Shown piece after piece: positions 7,677 through 16,916 of a DNA stretch of 32,862 nucleotides; position 1 is the stretch's first letter; the number at the start of each line of letters is the position of its first letter. The notes beneath the pieces are model-generated. The model ran no database searches. It was given only the letters and a program-made list of their open reading frames with translations, and was not told the origin of the DNA. A program made the translations under genes and the position numbers. Origin of the DNA: JBHHYU01 sp046757725 (GTDB lineage Bacteria > Desulfobacterota > Binatia > UBA9968); NCBI GenBank assembly GCA_046757725.1, contig JBHHYU010000027.1, forward strand, positions 1 through 32,862. The letters run 5' to 3'.

Positions 7677-9224
7677 TCAGTTTGACCGCAAGCCGCTGGA
7701 CGGGACCAGAGTTTTTTCACGTAGAAACTCAGCGGCCACCTCTGCTGGGGTTCGTCCGAACTCATCCACTGCGCGATTCATCTTCCGCATCCGATCGACA
7801 TCGATCATCCCCACCAATCGGTGCAAAGCTTTGACGACACCTGGGTGTCTGCGGGCCAGATACGGACTGACCAAGATGATCGCGTCATAAGGAGGAATGG
7901 CGCCACGGCCATCTTCAAGAACCCGCAGATGGAGAGCTGCAATGCGCCCGTCTGTGGAAAAGGCGCTGATTACATCGACATTTCCGTTGGCAACCGCCTG
8001 ATACATGAGCGACGAATCCATGCTGCGCCTGCTCTTGAACTTGAGATCATATGCGTTTCGTAAGTCTCGCCACTCTGGTCGCCCGAAGAACTCGTAGTCA
8101 CCGCCGATGGACAGGTCCCGTGCATGTGCTGTCAGATCGCTGATTCGGCTAATCCCCAGGTCGGTGGCTTGGCGATCTCGCATGGCGAGGGCGTAGGCAT
8201 TTTCGAAGCCCAAGGCTCCGACCTGTTCGATACCGTGCTCATCAGCAAGATATCGCGCCACTGTGCGCAACACCTCGGTACGGTCGTCGGGAACTCGATC
8301 GCGCTTCATGATCGTTGCCCAGATGGTTCCCGAGTAATCAACGTACGCGTCAAGGTTCCCGGAGCGAAGGGCATCGAACGCCACCGTCGAACCCAGTGAC
8401 TGCTTGATGGTCGTACCAAGCCCGGTGGTCTGTTGAATAGTCTGCGCCAGGATTTCGCTGAGGATGTACTGTTCGGTAAATGTCTTTGCCCCGATGACGA
8501 TCCGGGGCCGACTTGGCGACCAGAAATCGTGCGCCGTAGACGCGCCCGCAAACAGGCAGAGCAGCCCGAAGACACCTAGGGCCGTTACAGCGAGAGTACG
8601 ATTATGCCTCTGTATCGCCACCTCGAGGGCGCGCACCAGCCCATCGAGAAGTAAGGCCAAGATCGATGCTGCCACGCAGCCGACCATGACGGCGGCAAAA
8701 TTTCGAGTTTGGAGTCCGGTAAAGATGTAGTTGCCCAGGCTCGTCGCCCCCACAGGTGTCGCTAGGGTGGCGATGCCAACGGTCCACACCGTGGAGGTAC
8801 GGATACCAGCGACAATCACCGGCATGGCAACCGGCAACTCGACACGGCGCAACTGTTGTGCTGGGGTCATGCCGACGCCCCGTGCGGCCTCGAGGAGCGC
8901 GGGGTCTACGGATTCAAGCCCCGCAACCGTGTTGCGTAGAATCGGAAGTATGCTGTACAGGGTAAGACCGATGACAGCCGGAAGGTAACCGATGCTTTGC
9001 AGTTTGAGGGCAGCCAGCGTCGGCACCATAATCGCCAACAATGCCAAGCTCGGGATGGTTTGAATGATGCTCGCGCCGCCCATGATCGGCTGCTCGATCC
9101 AACGTAACCTCGTGACGAACACACCGAGGGGCACACTGATAGCGATTCCAAGTAGAAGCGCCACAAGCGTGAGCTGGAGATGCGCTGTTAGGTACCCCGG
9201 CAACAAGGCTAGTTGTTCGTTCAC
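7677..9224 (-). CDS. Osmoprotectant-type ABC transporter, permease fused to substrate-binding domain
   Basis: The 515-residue protein joins two modules. Residues 1-210 form an ABC permease with about five to six helices and the EAA loop EAARGVGMTPAQQLRRVELP (112-131), which docks on the ATPase. After another membrane helix (about 211-230) comes a periplasmic binding domain of the glycine-betaine/choline (OpuAC, ProX-like) type, starting IVIGAKTFTEQYILSEILAQ (242-261) and including DAYVDYSGTIWA. Such fusions are known in OpuA/OpuF-like importers, where the binding domain is tethered to the membrane. The start ATG overlaps the ATPase stop by 4 bp (ATGA), so the two genes are translationally coupled and form a complete two-gene importer. 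The ligand is probably a quaternary amine or similar solute, inferred from family only. Confidence 0.88.
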   Translation of the reverse strand: MNEQLALLPGYLTAHLQLTLVALLLGIAISVPLGVFVTRLRWIEQPIMGGASIIQTIPSLALLAIMVPTLAALKLQSIGYLPAVIGLTLYSILPILRNTVAGLESVDPALLEAARGVGMTPAQQLRRVELPVAMPVIVAGIRTSTVWTVGIATLATPVGATSLGNYIFTGLQTRNFAAVMVGCVAASILALLLDGLVRALEVAIQRHNRTLAVTALGVFGLLCLFAGASTAHDFWSPSRPRIVIGAKTFTEQYILSEILAQTIQQTTGLGTTIKQSLGSTVAFDALRSGNLDAYVDYSGTIWATIMKRDRVPDDRTEVLRTVARYLADEHGIEQVGALGFENAYALAMRDRQATDLGISRISDLTAHARDLSIGGDYEFFGRPEWRDLRNAYDLKFKSRRSMDSSLMYQAVANGNVDVISAFSTDGRIAALHLRVLEDGRGAIPPYDAIILVSPYLARRHPGVVKALHRLVGMIDVDRMRKMNRAVDEFGRTPAEVAAEFLREKTLVPSSGLRSN

Positions 9225-9988
9225 TCCGGGTCCTCAGCCAACAGCTTCTCGACGAGGTACGCTTGCCGTTTCGGAGTACCCATCAGCTGCTGCACGTAAT
9301 CGCCGGCAGGCATGACCATGAGCTCATGGGGTGTCCCGAGTTGGATCAGGTGTCCGTTGCGCATGACGGCGATCCGGTCTCCCAGAATCAGCGCCTCCAC
9401 CATGTCGTGTGTGACAAAGATTGCAGTGAGGTGGTGCTCTCGGCGTATTCTGGAGAAGGACTGCTGCAGGCGGTCACGCGTCAACGGATCAAGAGCACCA
9501 AAAGGCTCGTCGAGAAGCATCACTTTGGGTGCCGCTGCGAGAGCACGCGCAACCCCCACTCGCTGCTGTTGCCCACCCGAGAGTTCCGATGGGCGACGTC
9601 CCCCCACCGCTACTGGATTCAGTTCCACCATCTCGAGGAGTTCCGCGACCCGCTTTTGTATCCTAACGGCGTCCCAGCCCAGAAGTGACGGGGTGATTCC
9701 AATGTTCTCAGCAACCGTCATATGAGGGAATAGCCCAACCTTCTGGAAGACGTATCCGACACGGCGGCGCAGGATGTGCACGGGCACCCCGCGGATGTCC
9801 TCTCCATCGAGTCGAATCACCCCGGAAGTGGCATCGATCAGCCGGTTGATCATCTTGAGCGTGGTTGTTTTCCCCGACCCGGACTCGCCCAGGAGGACCA
9901 GGAGCTCTCCCTTGGAAACAGACAGGGAAACGGTATCGACTGCGACCGTGTCGCCGTAACGCTTGGTGATGTTCTGCAGGTCAATCAT
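9221..9988 (-). CDS. Osmoprotectant-type ABC transporter ATP-binding protein
   Basis: This 255-residue ATPase is of the ProV/OpuCA class. It shows Walker A GESGSGKT (34-41), the Q-loop in YVFQKVGLFPHMT, the signature LSGGQQQR (136-143), Walker B VMLLDEP (156-162), the D-loop GALD and the switch histidine in VTHDMVEA. OpuCA and ProV usually carry C-terminal CBS domains that sense ionic strength. This protein ends at about residue 255 without them, so osmotic gating by CBS is not expected. It is first in the operon and overlaps the downstream permease/binding-protein gene by 4 bp. The ATG at 9988 has only a weak ribosome binding site. Confidence 0.9.
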   Translation of the reverse strand: MIDLQNITKRYGDTVAVDTVSLSVSKGELLVLLGESGSGKTTTLKMINRLIDATSGVIRLDGEDIRGVPVHILRRRVGYVFQKVGLFPHMTVAENIGITPSLLGWDAVRIQKRVAELLEMVELNPVAVGGRRPSELSGGQQQRVGVARALAAAPKVMLLDEPFGALDPLTRDRLQQSFSRIRREHHLTAIFVTHDMVEALILGDRIAVMRNGHLIQLGTPHELMVMPAGDYVQQLMGTPKRQAYLVEKLLAEDPE

Positions 9989-10110
9989 GTGGAAAAAGCT
10001 AAGGATTCGCGCCCATAACGGTTAGACCTTTTCAGGGGAACATCAACCTAACCGCTGACCCCAACCCGTCTTGGGTGTGGCAGGCGGAAGGTCTCCATTG
10101 TTTGTGCCTG

Positions 10111-10590
10111 TTATGGGATCAAGGTCCAATCCGTAGTGACTTCAACGTCGGCGCCACGCAAGAGATTCATTACCGGGCAACGGTATTCGACATTTTTCTT
10201 GAGCCTCGCAAACCGTTCGGGAGACTCGTTGCTGTATACGTTAAGCTTCAGCTTTACCCAGTTGAAATAGGGACGCACGCCCTGAACTCCCCGAGAGCCA
10301 CGCTGGTCAACTTCCCCCTCACATTCCATCTCGACAGCGCTGTATTTGAACCTCATAGCCTCGGCGACCCTGTTGATAATAACCCCCTCACATCCAGTGA
10401 GTGAGGCCAATACGTTTTCAAGGGGTGAGGGGCCGGTGTTGGATCCGCTGGCCTCGTCGGTCACGACCGTGAAATCTCGGACTGTCGTTACCGTACGGGC
10501 GCTGGCTTCGTTACGGGCTTTAACTTTTCGGATGCCGATCTTTTTAACCTTCGGGTCTACGCTCGGTTTGAGAAGTTCCGGCTCAGACAT
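10111..10590 (-). CDS. OsmC/Ohr family protein
   Basis: The 159-residue protein matches the OsmC/Ohr family of thiol-dependent peroxide or hydroperoxide reductases. It has the conserved PSPLENVLASLTGCEGV with the first redox cysteine (C67) and VEYRCPVMNLL with the second (C138). These two cysteines form the catalytic pair that reduces organic hydroperoxides in the cytoplasm. GGGAGGG stands about 5 bp upstream of ATG 10590. Length is in the normal range of 135-160. It lies upstream of the ABC importer on the same strand but 122 bp away, so co-transcription is possible and not certain. Assignment to the OsmC or YhfA-like subgroup rather than Ohr cannot be settled from motifs alone. Confidence 0.85.
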   Translation of the reverse strand: MSEPELLKPSVDPKVKKIGIRKVKARNEASARTVTTVRDFTVVTDEASGSNTGPSPLENVLASLTGCEGVIINRVAEAMRFKYSAVEMECEGEVDQRGSRGVQGVRPYFNWVKLKLNVYSNESPERFARLKKNVEYRCPVMNLLRGADVEVTTDWTLIP

Positions 10591-10986
10591 CTTTTCCCTC
10601 CCATAACCATTAGAGATTTCTCTTCAAGTGCATCGTAGTATCCGACGAGGGCCCTGAAAAGTCAATCTACACATGGGTTTCCACTCTCGACTGGTGGAGC
10701 CCCTAAACCATAGGAATGGGCATAACCATGAGACCAAAAAACTAACTTTCTTAGGGACCACTCATCGAGAGACCGGGGGCAACGGAATCATTCTGCAATC
10801 GGGAAGGGCCGATGTTCTTTTCACAGGGATAGTCCGCCATTCGTCCTGGGTGATTCGGTTAACTAACCGGTCCGCGCAATTCCATGAATTGTTTTCTTTC
10901 AACAATTTTCCTAACCTGACCAGGTCTCTTTCCAGGTTTCATGGCACCCATCGCGACCACAAAGAGGATTCTCTTTTATTATCGTG
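10591..10986. other. Intergenic region with possible gene debris (396 bp)
   Basis: The region lies upstream of the OsmC gene and downstream of an MFS gene. On the plus strand the frame from about 10733 reads KKLTFLGTTHRETGGNGIIL, reminiscent of the first strand and loop of MBL-fold RNase-like hydrolases, but the similarity ends at once and the metal motif is missing; I treat it as possible debris. Two small inverted repeats are visible: CGGTTA/TAACCG (10856-10869) and CAATTC/GAATTG (10877-10891, followed by TTTTCTTT). Confidence 0.35.
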
Positions 10987-12288
10987 TTACGCGGCGCCTG
11001 ATTTCTGAGGAGCATGCAGTCGCGAGACCAGAAAGGCCGAGACCAAGAGAGCACATATGAACAACGTAAAGGAGATACGGTAACTATCTGTGACGTCAAA
11101 AAGGAAGCCAAAAAAAGGAGCCCCTGTGGAAGCGAAGAACTGGCCGATAAGCAGACCCATGCCCCGAACCGTGCCAAGAGAAAACCGCCCGAAGTAGTGA
11201 GCCCATAGGAGTTCCCGCAGTACAAAAGTTCCTCCGAGACCAATGCCATAGATGAAAAACCCGGCATAGACTGCAACGAGTTGCGTTGCAATGATAGCCA
11301 GGGTTAGCCCCAGGGCCTGGACAAGGAACATGACCGTGGTTGTCTTTCGTATATCGACTCGTTCCGCAAGAAAGCCCACAAGTAGCATAGAGCCGAGTTG
11401 GGTAAACGCGATAACGCTCATAACGACTGCGCCCACCATCGTCGGATAACCGAGATCCGTCACGTAAGGGAAGATGTGGAGGTTCAATCCCATAATACCA
11501 AAGGAGGCGATTCCAAAGCTAACCACGAGCAGCCAGAATGTACGCGTGTGCAGGGCCTCTGCCCGGGTCCAGAACACGTCAGTCCTTAATGCCTGGTGCT
11601 GCGACTCTGATAACTGAGCGTCACTTTGGGATGCTGTACCGGCATCGTAAGGGACCGGGGACCCGTCCGGGTGAAGCCCCATGTCCTCAGGTTGGCGCTG
11701 CATGAGAATCAAGGCAGGTGCCACGACCAACGCGATGGTAAGGATGCCAAAAACCGACCAGGCATGCCGCCATCCAACGACCACAAAAAGCCAACCCGCA
11801 AGCAGGGGGATGATGATTTTAGCCAAACCTGTACCCGTGTTGGCAATGGCAACGGCGCGTCCGCGCTTGCAGATAAACCAGTTTGATATGGCGACATTGA
11901 CTATCATGTAGCCAAAGAAAATACTCCCTAAGCCCACCGGTATCCAGCGGATCAGCACGAACTGCCAGAAATTCTGAACCTGGCTGAGTAAGAGGAAGCC
12001 TGAGCCCGCCACTAAGGCACCGATAGCCACAAGCCAACGGGCACCGTGGCGGTCTACGAGCCGCCCAAGTGCGGGCGCGATAAAGGCACTAATCAGCGCC
12101 TCACCCGTGCGTAGCAGAGAGAAAACACCTCGTGAAACACCCAGCTCTGCCGCAACCGGCTTGAGGAAAATGCTTAATGTGCTTGAAAGGGGGAAAGTTG
12201 AGGCAATATGGCATAGAAACCCGACAGCGACAATATACCACCCGTAAAAAATGGGCCTCTTTCCCAGTAATGTTTGCCTGTCATTCAC
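10987..12288 (-). CDS. MFS transporter (oxalate:formate / monocarboxylate-like)
   Basis: This 433-residue twelve-helix protein has the layout of the OxlT/monocarboxylate branch of the major facilitator superfamily. The opening FYGWYIVAVGFLCHIASTF is typical of that group. ALGRLVDRHGARWLVAIG carries the motif-A-like loop, and the central loop (about 190-230) is hydrophilic. The second half begins TFWLLVVSFGIASFGIMG. Members exchange small organic acids across the inner membrane. The start is GTG 12288, the only start that fits the conserved N-terminus, with weak upstream pairing. It is on the same strand as the amidohydrolase gene that ends 273 bp upstream of it and may import that enzyme's substrate or export its product. 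This link is inference from neighbourhood. Confidence 0.8.
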   Translation of the reverse strand: MNDRQTLLGKRPIFYGWYIVAVGFLCHIASTFPLSSTLSIFLKPVAAELGVSRGVFSLLRTGEALISAFIAPALGRLVDRHGARWLVAIGALVAGSGFLLLSQVQNFWQFVLIRWIPVGLGSIFFGYMIVNVAISNWFICKRGRAVAIANTGTGLAKIIIPLLAGWLFVVVGWRHAWSVFGILTIALVVAPALILMQRQPEDMGLHPDGSPVPYDAGTASQSDAQLSESQHQALRTDVFWTRAEALHTRTFWLLVVSFGIASFGIMGLNLHIFPYVTDLGYPTMVGAVVMSVIAFTQLGSMLLVGFLAERVDIRKTTTVMFLVQALGLTLAIIATQLVAVYAGFFIYGIGLGGTFVLRELLWAHYFGRFSLGTVRGMGLLIGQFFASTGAPFFGFLFDVTDSYRISFTLFICALLVSAFLVSRLHAPQKSGAA

Positions 12289-12561
12289 ATTTCAGACAAC
12301 TGCAATGATGCCCCGGTCGTAGACCTTCATAAACTTCATTCCGGATTCGTATCTAGTTCTCTTTCACGTGAGCGATCTGCCATCATCAACTCAGATGCGA
12401 CGAGTCTCAGGGCTCGCAAGCCACTCAAGTTTTTTGACCAGGTTTTTGGAACGAGTGGTTAGTGTCCTGAACTTAAAATACTTTTGGCTTTTGGGGATGG
12501 ATTTACCTCTTCAGGACTGCCTTTCGGCTTATCTCTGCGGCGTTTTTTTAGCGTCGTTCTT

Positions 12562-14010
12562 TCAGTTTTGTCGAGTGGGAAAGGCCGGTGGTACGATTTC
12601 TTCGGTTTTCCGTCCGGCCCAATCCCGTTCCGGCCAGTTGTCCCACGCCCGCGTGGCTCCCACGGCGGCCTGGTTCAGGAGGGCGCTTTCGTCGATACGC
12701 GTGGAATTACCGTTTTCAATGACGACGTCACCGTCAACGAGAACCGTCTCTACATCTGAACCACTTCCGTATTCCACGAGAGCGGTTACAGGATCTCGCA
12801 CCGGCCCGTATCGGAGACTACGCAGGTTCACTATCACGACATCCGCCTTCGCACCCTCGGCAAGTCGTCCCAGGTCGTCGCGTCCGAGCGCTTGGGCACC
12901 CGAAACAGTGGCGGCATTGAAGACGGCAGTGGGCCGGGCCGCATAATACTTCCGGTCAACCAGACGCGCAATTAAGGATGCGTACCGCATTTCTGAGACG
13001 ATATCGAGAGGATAAGTGTCCGTTCCGAGGCCGATGTTGATCCCCTGTTCCACATAGCGGTCAAAGGACTCCATGGCCATTGCCATCTTGGCATATTTGT
13101 GTGGGCAGTGTCCGACCGAGGCCCCCGAGTCGGCAATCAGCTTGAGCTCGTCTCCGAAAGCATAATCCACCTGGGAATAACCGGTAAAATATACCATGTG
13201 TCCGAGAATAGTCCGGGGACCTAAGACACCCGATTCCGCCAGGTACTCTACGATCGGCTTTCGGTGGTTGTAAACGATGTGTAGGAACTCTCTTAGATTC
13301 CCTCCTGCATGGATATGAATCCCCACGCCGAGCTCCTTGGCGACGCTAGCTGTCTCGCTTAAGAGCGCGGGCTCACAGGTCTCGGCCTGTGCGGGGTTGA
13401 GGATTCCTTGGAAACGCCCATGGTGGGCCCCGTGGTAGGTCCGAATGAAATCAACGCTTTTCTGAAAAGCTCCCCGCCCTCGGTCTGATCGCTCCTCGTA
13501 GTAATGGCGCCCCTCACGGTCGGTAAAGATGTCACTGCTCCTGTACGGAGGACTGAAAAAGACCCGGGCACCCAACTCTCCGACGATGGCGACATAGTCA
13601 TCCGGATCCCCCGGAGGTCCTCCCGGATCCAAAATGGTCGTAGCGCCATTTTTAAGAGCACTCATGAGCGCATACTTTCTGCCCAGTGCTACCGCCACCG
13701 GTGGCGGAGGTTTACTCCTCCCCTTTATCGGGGCACCAAAGACAAAGTAGTTGGCGGAGAGATAGTCTTTCTTGGTAATGTCCGTCAGAAGGTAATCACC
13801 AACATTGAGCTGCGAATGGACGTGGAGGTTGATAAAGCCGGGGCAGACCAGCCGGCCCGAGGCATCAATAATCCTGTCTGCAGGTTGGTTTCGGTCTGAC
13901 CCCACATAGTTGATTGTATCTTCGTCTATGACTACTGCGCCATCGGGCACCAGCTCATGGTGACTCCCCGACCAGCCCACTATAGTCCCACCAAGTATTT
14001 TCGTTTTCAT
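12562..14010 (-). CDS. Amidohydrolase, ATZ/TRZ (cytosine deaminase-like) family
   Basis: The 482-residue enzyme is a metal-dependent amidohydrolase with a composite beta-sandwich plus TIM barrel. It has GFINLHVHS (H63 and H65 of the HxH motif), GIHIHAGG (H232/H234), ILGHMVYF (H271), GHCPH (H301) and IGLGTDTYPLD (D331, catalytic Asp). The C-terminal return to the sandwich reads GRLAEGAKADVVIVNL. This matches mononuclear hydrolases acting on N-heterocycles, guanine-like or s-triazine-type C-N or C-Cl bonds. I chose ATG 14010, where the family start MKTKILGG lies; an in-frame ATG at 14043 would add 11 residues, and neither has a strong ribosome binding site. The gene lies between an exported MBL hydrolase and an MFS transporter on the same strand. 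The substrate is unknown. Confidence 0.85.
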   Translation of the reverse strand: MKTKILGGTIVGWSGSHHELVPDGAVVIDEDTINYVGSDRNQPADRIIDASGRLVCPGFINLHVHSQLNVGDYLLTDITKKDYLSANYFVFGAPIKGRSKPPPPVAVALGRKYALMSALKNGATTILDPGGPPGDPDDYVAIVGELGARVFFSPPYRSSDIFTDREGRHYYEERSDRGRGAFQKSVDFIRTYHGAHHGRFQGILNPAQAETCEPALLSETASVAKELGVGIHIHAGGNLREFLHIVYNHRKPIVEYLAESGVLGPRTILGHMVYFTGYSQVDYAFGDELKLIADSGASVGHCPHKYAKMAMAMESFDRYVEQGINIGLGTDTYPLDIVSEMRYASLIARLVDRKYYAARPTAVFNAATVSGAQALGRDDLGRLAEGAKADVVIVNLRSLRYGPVRDPVTALVEYGSGSDVETVLVDGDVVIENGNSTRIDESALLNQAAVGATRAWDNWPERDWAGRKTEEIVPPAFPTRQN

Positions 14011-14084
14011 ATTGGTCAGTCCGGGGGGTCTAACACCCTCCATAGCAGCAGATCAGGAGTTGCTTTTAAATCTTTGGCACCGCC

Positions 14085-15071
14085 TTATTTGATGTCATAG
14101 AACTTTTTCGTCTGTCCGGTAAGCTCTTTATACATCACCATAATATGAATCTTGAAGCGCTTTTTATAGTTGCGCCACTTTTTGTACTTTGGAAGTTGGA
14201 ATTCTTTCTGGATTTTCTTCAGTGGCACTCCTCTGTCGATATAGGCCTGAACACCCTTCCTCAGGTCGGTGTAGTAGTTGATGATTTCCATGACGGTATC
14301 GGTCTTAAAGGGCTTCCCGTGCTGGGCGATGTACGTCTTGGCGCCAAGCTTTAGGACCTTGCGCAGTGTGGTTGTCCACTGCTTGGTGTTGGGATAGTCG
14401 TAATGGATGGGCTGAACGGATTTATTGATGGCGTCTCCGGTAAAAAGAATTTTCTCTTTCGGAAGCCAGAGAAAGAGGTCTCCCGGCGTCCGGGCGGGCC
14501 CAAAATAGAGAAGCTCCACACGATCCTTACCCCGGCCGATGGTCATCTTTTTGTCAAAGGTTAAATCTACGTTATCCACCACCGCATCCTTTAAAATCTC
14601 CTTCAGTTCCGGTCTTCTCTTTGAAAATTTCTTGATTCTGTTGGCGATCAGCTTGTGTCCCATCTCCGTTAAAATACGCTGAGTCTCGGAGTGCCCGATC
14701 ACAACGGTCCCCTGCTTCTTGAACCACGGAATCGCCATAATATGATCATCGTGATAGTGAGTAATGACCAGGTACTTGATGGGCTTGTCGGTGATCTTGC
14801 GGAGCTTGTCCACCACGTACTTTCCCGATTCCGGCTCCTGGCCTGCGTCGATCATGATCACGAAATCCTTCATGAGGATGGCGCTGTTGTGACTGGACCG
14901 TTTCCGCTTGAACAGGTATACACGCTCAGATAGCTTTTTCCATTTTCCGGTGTAATAAATCTTAGCCATGAGCGGACGTGCATAAAAACACGCCATGAAC
15001 AGAAAAAAGCCGGCAGCAATCGACGGTAACAAAAGTTTCTTGCGATGTCTTATTTGTAAACAGTCGTCCAT
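14085..15071 (-). CDS. Exported metallo-beta-lactamase-fold hydrolase
   Basis: The 328-residue protein begins with a basic stretch and a hydrophobic helix (KKLLLPSIAAGFFLFMACFY, residues 11-30), so it is probably exported or membrane-anchored. The MBL fold follows, with the zinc motif THYHDDH (104-110), a later LFTGDAI that supplies the bridging Asp, and AQHGKP for the final His. The C-terminal 80 residues are very lysine-rich (KKIQKEFQLPKYKKWRNYKK). GGAGGT lies 6 bp before ATG 15071, which decides the start over a longer in-frame form beginning at 15116. Similar proteins hydrolyse lactones, beta-lactams, alkyl sulfates or thioesters; the substrate here cannot be assigned. It ends 74 bp before the amidohydrolase start and is likely co-transcribed with it. 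Confidence 0.85.
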   Translation of the reverse strand: MDDCLQIRHRKKLLLPSIAAGFFLFMACFYARPLMAKIYYTGKWKKLSERVYLFKRKRSSHNSAILMKDFVIMIDAGQEPESGKYVVDKLRKITDKPIKYLVITHYHDDHIMAIPWFKKQGTVVIGHSETQRILTEMGHKLIANRIKKFSKRRPELKEILKDAVVDNVDLTFDKKMTIGRGKDRVELLYFGPARTPGDLFLWLPKEKILFTGDAINKSVQPIHYDYPNTKQWTTTLRKVLKLGAKTYIAQHGKPFKTDTVMEIINYYTDLRKGVQAYIDRGVPLKKIQKEFQLPKYKKWRNYKKRFKIHIMVMYKELTGQTKKFYDIK

Positions 15072-15595
15072 GGGTACACCTCCGTTACAGGTTTTCGGTG
15101 ATGGCTGAAAGTTCAAGGTTCGGAAATCCCGACTTTATTTCCTGTCAAACGTTCTTGTCAAGTCGATGTACCCGGATGTGCCCTCACCGTTAAAAAGAGT
15201 GGTTCCTCAGGAGAAAACCTTGCTCGGAACCGGATGCACGGGTGCGCGGTGCAGGGGGTAGGCTCCGAAGAGAGTGAGGCGTCAAACCGTGATCGTGCTC
15301 GACGCTCGTGCTCAGTGTCGAAAACGAAGCACGAACACAAACCACGAAATGGGCTCCCACTGAGGAGTGGACCCCCTGCGTCTAACTGGAACACCACTCT
15401 TTTTAGGGTAGAACCATCAAGGTACCGGGTCTCACCCCCAAAAAGGGAATCGCATGAGCTCCTTGCGTCCATGGCACAGTCCAGATATAAATCGTTGGGT
15501 CGGACGATAGACCGTACTGAAAGCGGTTTGTAGAAACTGCTGGGCGTTCTTTGTAAATCGCCACGTAGGCTACAAACCGAAGGAGGTGTGAACTC
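15072..15595. other. Divergent intergenic region carrying a repeat element (524 bp)
   Basis: This region lies between the minus-strand MBL gene and the plus-strand CoA transferase gene and must contain both promoters. Its centre is the inverted-repeat element listed at 15191-15405. No gene is supported in it. The short frames here follow the repeat and have no domain. Confidence 0.5.
15191..15405. repeat. MITE-like element with 13-bp terminal inverted repeats
   Basis: TAAAAAGAGTGGT (15191-15203) is repeated exactly in inverse orientation as ACCACTCTTTTTA (15393-15405), 189 bp apart. Inside, GCAGGGGGT (15251-15259) pairs with ACCCCCTGC (15371-15379), and the middle is full of CGTGCTC / GAGCACG-type short repeats. 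The left end (15196-15221) recurs in inverse orientation at 24509-24534 with 24 of 26 bases identical. No protein is encoded. This is consistent with a small non-autonomous element or a strongly structured RNA; no target-site duplication is obvious. Confidence 0.5.
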
Positions 15596-16774
15596 ATGGC
15601 AGGTCCCCTAGGACAGATCAAAGTCTTGGAAATGGCCAATGTCATTAGCGGGCCCTACGCTGGTATGTTGTTGGCGGATCTTGGCGCGGAAGTTATCAAA
15701 GTAGAGATGCCGGGTACCGGCGATTATTTCCGCCTATGGGATGGGAAACAGGGCGCTGTTCGACCGTCCTTCGCGGGATATAACCGCGGAAAGAAGAGTG
15801 TCACACTCAACGTTCAAACCAAGAGTGGCCGGGAAGTCTATCTTCGGTTGGCTTCGAAGGTCGACGTGGTGCTGGAAAATTTTCGGCCTGGAACACTTGA
15901 CCGTTTTGGCGTCGGCTATGAAGTCATTCAGCGTGCAAATCCGAGCGTGATCTACTGTGCGATTTCTGGTATGGGGTCGAGCGGCCCCTACTGCAATCGC
16001 CCGACCTATGATGCCATCGCCCAAGCGATGAGCGGCCTGTGGAGCCAGTTGACCGACATTCGCCAACCTGAACCGGTTGGTCCTCCGATGTGCGATCAAC
16101 TGTCGGGTATCTACGCCGCATACGGTGTTCTGGCAGCGCTTTTGTCCCGTTCCTCCACCGGCCACGGCCAGAAATTGGAGGTCAATATGCTAGCCGCAGG
16201 GTTAGCGTTCCAGCCTACCCCGATTGCCGACTATGCGATGACAGGCGAGATCGCCGACAAGGTATCTCGGGCACATCGTTCGCAATCGTATGCGTTTGTA
16301 GCCTCTGACGGATTACCCTTCGCAATCCACCTATCCACCCCACCCAAGTTCTGGCGCGGGCTTGTAAAAGTAGCTGGACTTCCTGATTTGTTAAGGGATC
16401 CCCGCTTTGCAACCAAAGCCGGCCGCATAAAGAGCTACGACATCATTCGCGATCGGCTGGGAGAGGTCTTCCGGACCCGCCCTCGCGCCGAATGGCTCGC
16501 TAAATTGGAGGAGCAGGATGTCCCTGCAGGCCCGATCTACAATGTAGCCGAGGCCATCGGGGACAAACAGGTCCGACACATAGGAATGGTCAAGACCTTT
16601 GGCCAAGGGGACCGAGCTCTACAACTCGTGGGTTTTCCGGTAGCTTATAGTAGAACTCCCTGTGAGCCGGACCTTCCGGTTCCTGATGTGGGTGAACACA
16701 ATGAGGCGATCTTTCACGAACTCGGGTATACTGAAAAGGATCTTGCCGGGATGAAGGATGAGGGAGCCATATGA
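15596..16774 (+). CDS. CaiB/BaiF family (class III) CoA transferase
   Basis: The 392-residue protein is a class III CoA transferase. These enzymes move CoA between a donor thioester and an organic acid via an aspartyl anhydride. The start GPLGQIKVLEMANVISGPYAGMLLADLGAEVIKVE is a textbook family N-terminus. RGKKSVTLNVQT and VVLENFRPG follow, then the active-site region PTYDAIAQAMSGL with the catalytic Asp139. The C-terminal small domain contains PAGPIYNVAEA. AAGGAGGTG lies 7 bp before ATG 15596, an excellent ribosome binding site. It opens the plus-strand cluster with the biotin carboxylase genes, 142 bp upstream of the carrier protein. I infer it activates the acid that the carboxylase or amidohydrolase handles. 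The specific acid is unknown. Confidence 0.9.
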   Translation: MAGPLGQIKVLEMANVISGPYAGMLLADLGAEVIKVEMPGTGDYFRLWDGKQGAVRPSFAGYNRGKKSVTLNVQTKSGREVYLRLASKVDVVLENFRPGTLDRFGVGYEVIQRANPSVIYCAISGMGSSGPYCNRPTYDAIAQAMSGLWSQLTDIRQPEPVGPPMCDQLSGIYAAYGVLAALLSRSSTGHGQKLEVNMLAAGLAFQPTPIADYAMTGEIADKVSRAHRSQSYAFVASDGLPFAIHLSTPPKFWRGLVKVAGLPDLLRDPRFATKAGRIKSYDIIRDRLGEVFRTRPRAEWLAKLEEQDVPAGPIYNVAEAIGDKQVRHIGMVKTFGQGDRALQLVGFPVAYSRTPCEPDLPVPDVGEHNEAIFHELGYTEKDLAGMKDEGAI

Positions 16775-16916
16775 CGTTTCAGGATTCCTTCCATCCTGGG
16801 AACGCCCGGTATTTCACCCCAAACCCTTTATACTGAAAGTGCTGTTACGGCATTACTTCGCCTAGAGGAATCAGACAACCAGAAAAGCAACTGCCCGCCT
16901 TTGGAGAGAAGAGACT

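Noticed and set aside
10733..10795. Possible N-terminus of an MBL-fold hydrolase (KLTFLGTTHRETGGNG)
   Set aside because: Similarity covers about 20 residues only, the HxHxDH metal motif does not follow, and the frame has no start at this point; chance cannot be excluded.
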